A stretch of DNA of 8,469 nucleotides from Anaerolineaceae bacterium UBA6801 (GTDB lineage Bacteria > Chloroflexota > Anaerolineae > Anaerolineales > Anaerolineaceae). Numbering within the stretch: position 1 is the stretch's first letter; each line of letters begins with the position of its first letter. Where the stretch lies: assembly GCA_002452315.1 (NCBI GenBank), contig DKFH01000159.1, positions 1 to 8,469 on the forward strand, given 5' to 3'. The notes beneath the pieces are model-generated. The model had not been told where the DNA came from and did no database searches. It worked only from the letters and a program-made list of their open reading frames with translations. Shown piece by piece: positions 6,433 to 8,469 of the stretch. The position numbers and the translations under genes are program-made.

Positions 6433-7302
6433 TTAAGCCTTTTGTTTTAAGCGCACCAAGCTGATGACCAAACAAACAATACCTAGAATCAAAAGGTAGA
6501 GAATGCTCGCTGAATCTTTGATGGGATTGCTGTTGAACATCAGATCTATTCCCATCGTTTGTCGGAAATTTTGGATCGTGTCTGGTTCAGCCCATTCAAA
6601 TACAATTCTAATAGGTTCTTCCATTAATATCTTCCTAAACATGGCCGCTGAGTGTGAGAAGGGAAAAACCTTTACAACTGTCTGAAAAGTGCTTGACAAT
6701 TCGCCAATTGGGATCAGGATGCCAGCCAAGAAACCGATCAATGTCCCCAAAATGGAATTAAATAGCGAGTAAGCATTTAGGTTCTTAAAGAACAGAGAAA
6801 TGCAAAATAGAATTAGGGTAGCAATCAGGGTATTGAAGATGATCTTCAGCAAGATATCTACCAAGGCTCCCAGAGTGAGCAGATGTCCACCTAAAATAAC
6901 TAGATATATCTGGGTAGCGATGAGAACAATTACTGAAAGAATCAACGTGATCAGAAATGTGCTGAATACATAACCGCCGATGATCTGTAATCTGGAAAGT
7001 GGGGTCATGATAAGGTCTTCATAAGTTCCCTTTTCTTTATCTACCAGCATGGCAGAAAGCGCCCCTAATGAGGAATTGACAGGGACAATCGCCAGAATAC
7101 CCGACATCACCCAAGCCCCTGTTAAAAGATCGACACCTGGGTAATCTGCCAGCTCCTTAAACGTTAGCCGACCTAAAAAGATAATATACAGACCTAACAC
7201 GATCAATGTGCTCAAAAGCGAGAACATGACGACCGTTTTGTCTTTAAAGAACAGCTTCAAATTGCGTTTGATGAGGGTTATCATGACTTTCATGACTTTC
7301 AT
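6433..7302 (-). CDS. ABC-2 type transporter permease
   Basis: This 289-residue integral membrane protein is the membrane half of an ABC exporter. About six hydrophobic segments are visible: 24-45, 62-84, 107-137, 150-172, 180-200 and 266-284. Between the second and third is the cytoplasmic motif 'DKEKGTYEDLIMTPLSR' (88-104), typical of ABC-2 permeases that couple to DrrA/NatA-type ATPases. The gene overlaps the ATPase stop by 4 bp (ATGA at 7302-7299), indicating translational coupling. The N-terminus reads MKVMKVM because a 9-bp unit is duplicated. GGGAGG (7309-7304) stands only 1 base from ATG 7302 but 10 bases from ATG 7293, so initiation at 7293 is at least as likely. The substrate is unknown (drug, lipid, peptide and sodium are all seen in this class). 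Confidence 0.92.
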   Translation of the reverse strand: MKVMKVMITLIKRNLKLFFKDKTVVMFSLLSTLIVLGLYIIFLGRLTFKELADYPGVDLLTGAWVMSGILAIVPVNSSLGALSAMLVDKEKGTYEDLIMTPLSRLQIIGGYVFSTFLITLILSVIVLIATQIYLVILGGHLLTLGALVDILLKIIFNTLIATLILFCISLFFKNLNAYSLFNSILGTLIGFLAGILIPIGELSSTFQTVVKVFPFSHSAAMFRKILMEEPIRIVFEWAEPDTIQNFRQTMGIDLMFNSNPIKDSASILYLLILGIVCLVISLVRLKQKA

Positions 7303-8210
7303 GCCTCCCGTAGAATACTCATAAAGGCATCGTCCATGGTGCCTTGTTTGACTTCATAAGATTCAATCAGATCCTGGCAATTATTGATGATTGAAATAGC
7401 TTCTTTTGTATTCTTCAACGGGATGAAAAACATACCGTCCTGAAATTTATAAGCTATGTTATGATCACCAAGCATCACTTCGAGTTCTTCCTTATGGTTC
7501 GTATGAATAATGAGGAAGTTGTGGCTATAGCGATCCTTGATCTCGCTAGGTTTGCCAGCCACTCGCACACGGCCCTCATTTAGTACCACCACATGGTCCG
7601 ACTCATTTGTCTCCTCCAGATAGTGTGTGGTTAAAAGGATCGTGACATTTTCTTCATTTCTCAGATTAGTGACCATATGCCAGATCTTGCTTCGGCTTTC
7701 CGGGTCTAACCCCGTTGTGGGTTCATCTAAGAGTAATATTTTCGGTGAATGGATTAAAGCTCTAGCAATATCAATCTTCCGTTTCTCCCCACCCGAAAGA
7801 GTTCCATATTTCCTTTTCAAGAGGTCTGAAGCTCCAGTGATAGTAAGCAATTCCACGATCCGATTTTCCAACACTGACTTTTGCAGGCCATAGAGCTTCC
7901 CACGGATCTCCAGATTCTCTTTAACAGTGAGAACGGAATCTAGTCGGTTATTTTGAAAGACCACACCTAATAATTTCCGGATTTTCTTATCATCCTGACC
8001 AACACGGTAGCCACAAATCTCAACACTGCCTGCATCCATACTAAGGATCGTGCAAATCATACTGATCGTGGTGGTCTTCCCACTGCCGTTTGGACCAAGT
8101 AGCGAAAAGAATTCACCCTCGTGGATAGAAAAACTGATCCCCTTGACGGCTTCAATAGGACCATAATTTTTCTTGATGCTCTTTACCTGAATAATTTCTT
8201 TTTCGCTCAT
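7299..8210 (-). CDS. ABC transporter ATP-binding protein (DrrA-like exporter type)
   Basis: This 303-residue cytoplasmic ATPase energises the permease encoded directly downstream. All nucleotide-binding motifs are intact: Walker A GPNGSGKTT (39-47), Q-loop Gln86 in 'VVFQN', signature LSGGE (138-142), Walker B ILLLDEP (158-164), D-loop 'GLDP' (167-170) and switch His196 in 'LLTTHYLEE'. The C-terminal ~80 residues ('VKQGTMDDAFMSI') form the extension found in DrrA/NatA-type exporters. GGAGG (8222-8218) seven bases upstream supports ATG 8210. Codon use is AT-rich compared with genes left of 5600. No sensor kinase or regulator is adjacent in the window, so induction and substrate cannot be told. 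Confidence 0.95.
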   Translation of the reverse strand: MSEKEIIQVKSIKKNYGPIEAVKGISFSIHEGEFFSLLGPNGSGKTTTISMICTILSMDAGSVEICGYRVGQDDKKIRKLLGVVFQNNRLDSVLTVKENLEIRGKLYGLQKSVLENRIVELLTITGASDLLKRKYGTLSGGEKRKIDIARALIHSPKILLLDEPTTGLDPESRSKIWHMVTNLRNEENVTILLTTHYLEETNESDHVVVLNEGRVRVAGKPSEIKDRYSHNFLIIHTNHKEELEVMLGDHNIAYKFQDGMFFIPLKNTKEAISIINNCQDLIESYEVKQGTMDDAFMSILREA

Positions 8211-8320
8211 GTTATTTCCTCCAAGTATGGCATTTTATTCACACCTATCCACGCATTTGAGCTAAAAGCAATATCTACATCCCCACGTCCCTGATGGCTG
8301 TATGACTCTGCGTATGACAT

Positions 8321-8350
8321 ATTATAAGTGGTTTCAAACTTTTAGTGCAA
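8321..8350 (-). promoter_or_regulatory. Candidate promoter of the ABC transporter operon
   Basis: On the minus strand, TTGCAC (8350-8345), an 18-bp spacer and a perfect TATAAT (8326-8321) stand about 110 bases upstream of the ATPase start. The -35 matches only half of the consensus. The predicted leader is about 100 nt and contains a possible 8-codon frame that overlaps the ATPase start. Confidence 0.45.
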
Positions 8351-8397
8351 CAGTAGAGGGTGTTGAAAATGTGAATTTCCTCTAAACAAATTTGATC

Positions 8398-8469
8398 GTA
8401 GGGGCGGACCTCCGTATCCGCCCAGGGCAACCACGGCTCAAAGAGTGCTTCGCGAAGGGTTGCCCCTAC
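8398..8469. repeat. 72-bp REP/MITE-like element with inverted ends
   Basis: The element begins GTAGGGGC (8398-8405) and ends with its exact reverse complement GCCCCTAC (8462-8469), the last base of the window. Inside are two further hairpins: GGGCGGA/TCCGCCC (8402-8408 with 8417-8423) and GGGCAACC/GGTTGCCC (8425-8432 with 8458-8465), plus a perfect palindrome CTTCGCGAAG (8448-8457). It is GC-rich inside an AT-rich stretch and encodes nothing. This layout is that of short dispersed palindromic intergenic repeats. Only one copy is seen here, and it may extend past the edge. Confidence 0.65.

Noticed and set aside
8398..8469. CRISPR array or tRNA from the dense palindromes
   Set aside because: There is no repeat-spacer periodicity and no cloverleaf or anticodon arm; the stems are nested inverted repeats of a single element.

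Overview
The window looks like a chromosomal segment of an anaerobic or facultative bacterium, most plausibly a Chloroflexota member of the Anaerolineae type. This rests on the gene content (DUF2804 protein, PA14-containing GH3 beta-glucosidase, Crp/Fnr regulator next to a ferredoxin and a DUF438/hemerythrin/PAS protein, DUF4037 remnant) and on the GC-rich codon use of the left two thirds. The lineage is an inference, not something read directly.

Layout. At 1-617 (+) is the 3' end of a DUF2804 gene. It converges on a long GH3 beta-glucosidase gene at 671-3148 (-), with a minus-strand hairpin and T-run terminator between them. A short divergent intergenic region holding a palindrome and a TATAAT box separates the GH3 gene from a Crp/Fnr-family regulator at 3259-3918 (+). 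Downstream on the same strand are a small 2[4Fe-4S] ferredoxin (about 4019-4234) and a DUF438-hemerythrin-PAS protein (4279-5520), closed by a perfect 10-bp stem terminator. The ferredoxin gene is preceded by a CRP-type half-site pair placed as in a class II activated promoter, so the three genes may form one redox- or NO-responsive unit.

At 5599-6050 lies a rearrangement scar. The last ~60 codons of a GH38 alpha-mannosidase-like gene (- strand) abut a decayed DUF4037 fragment (+ strand), meeting near 5784. The composition then shifts to AT-rich. After about 380 bp without a recognisable gene comes a two-gene ABC exporter operon on the minus strand (ATPase 7299-8210, ABC-2 permease 6433-7302, overlapping by 4 bp) with its own promoter-like element near 8321-8350. 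The window ends in a 72-bp element with inverted ends and internal hairpins, resembling REP/MITE-type intergenic repeats.

The glycan genes (GH3, GH38 relic, perhaps DUF2804) suggest a carbohydrate-degrading neighbourhood. The Crp/ferredoxin/DUF438 group is the most interesting functional candidate. The ABC operon looks acquired or at least of different compositional origin. No tRNA, rRNA or CRISPR array was seen.
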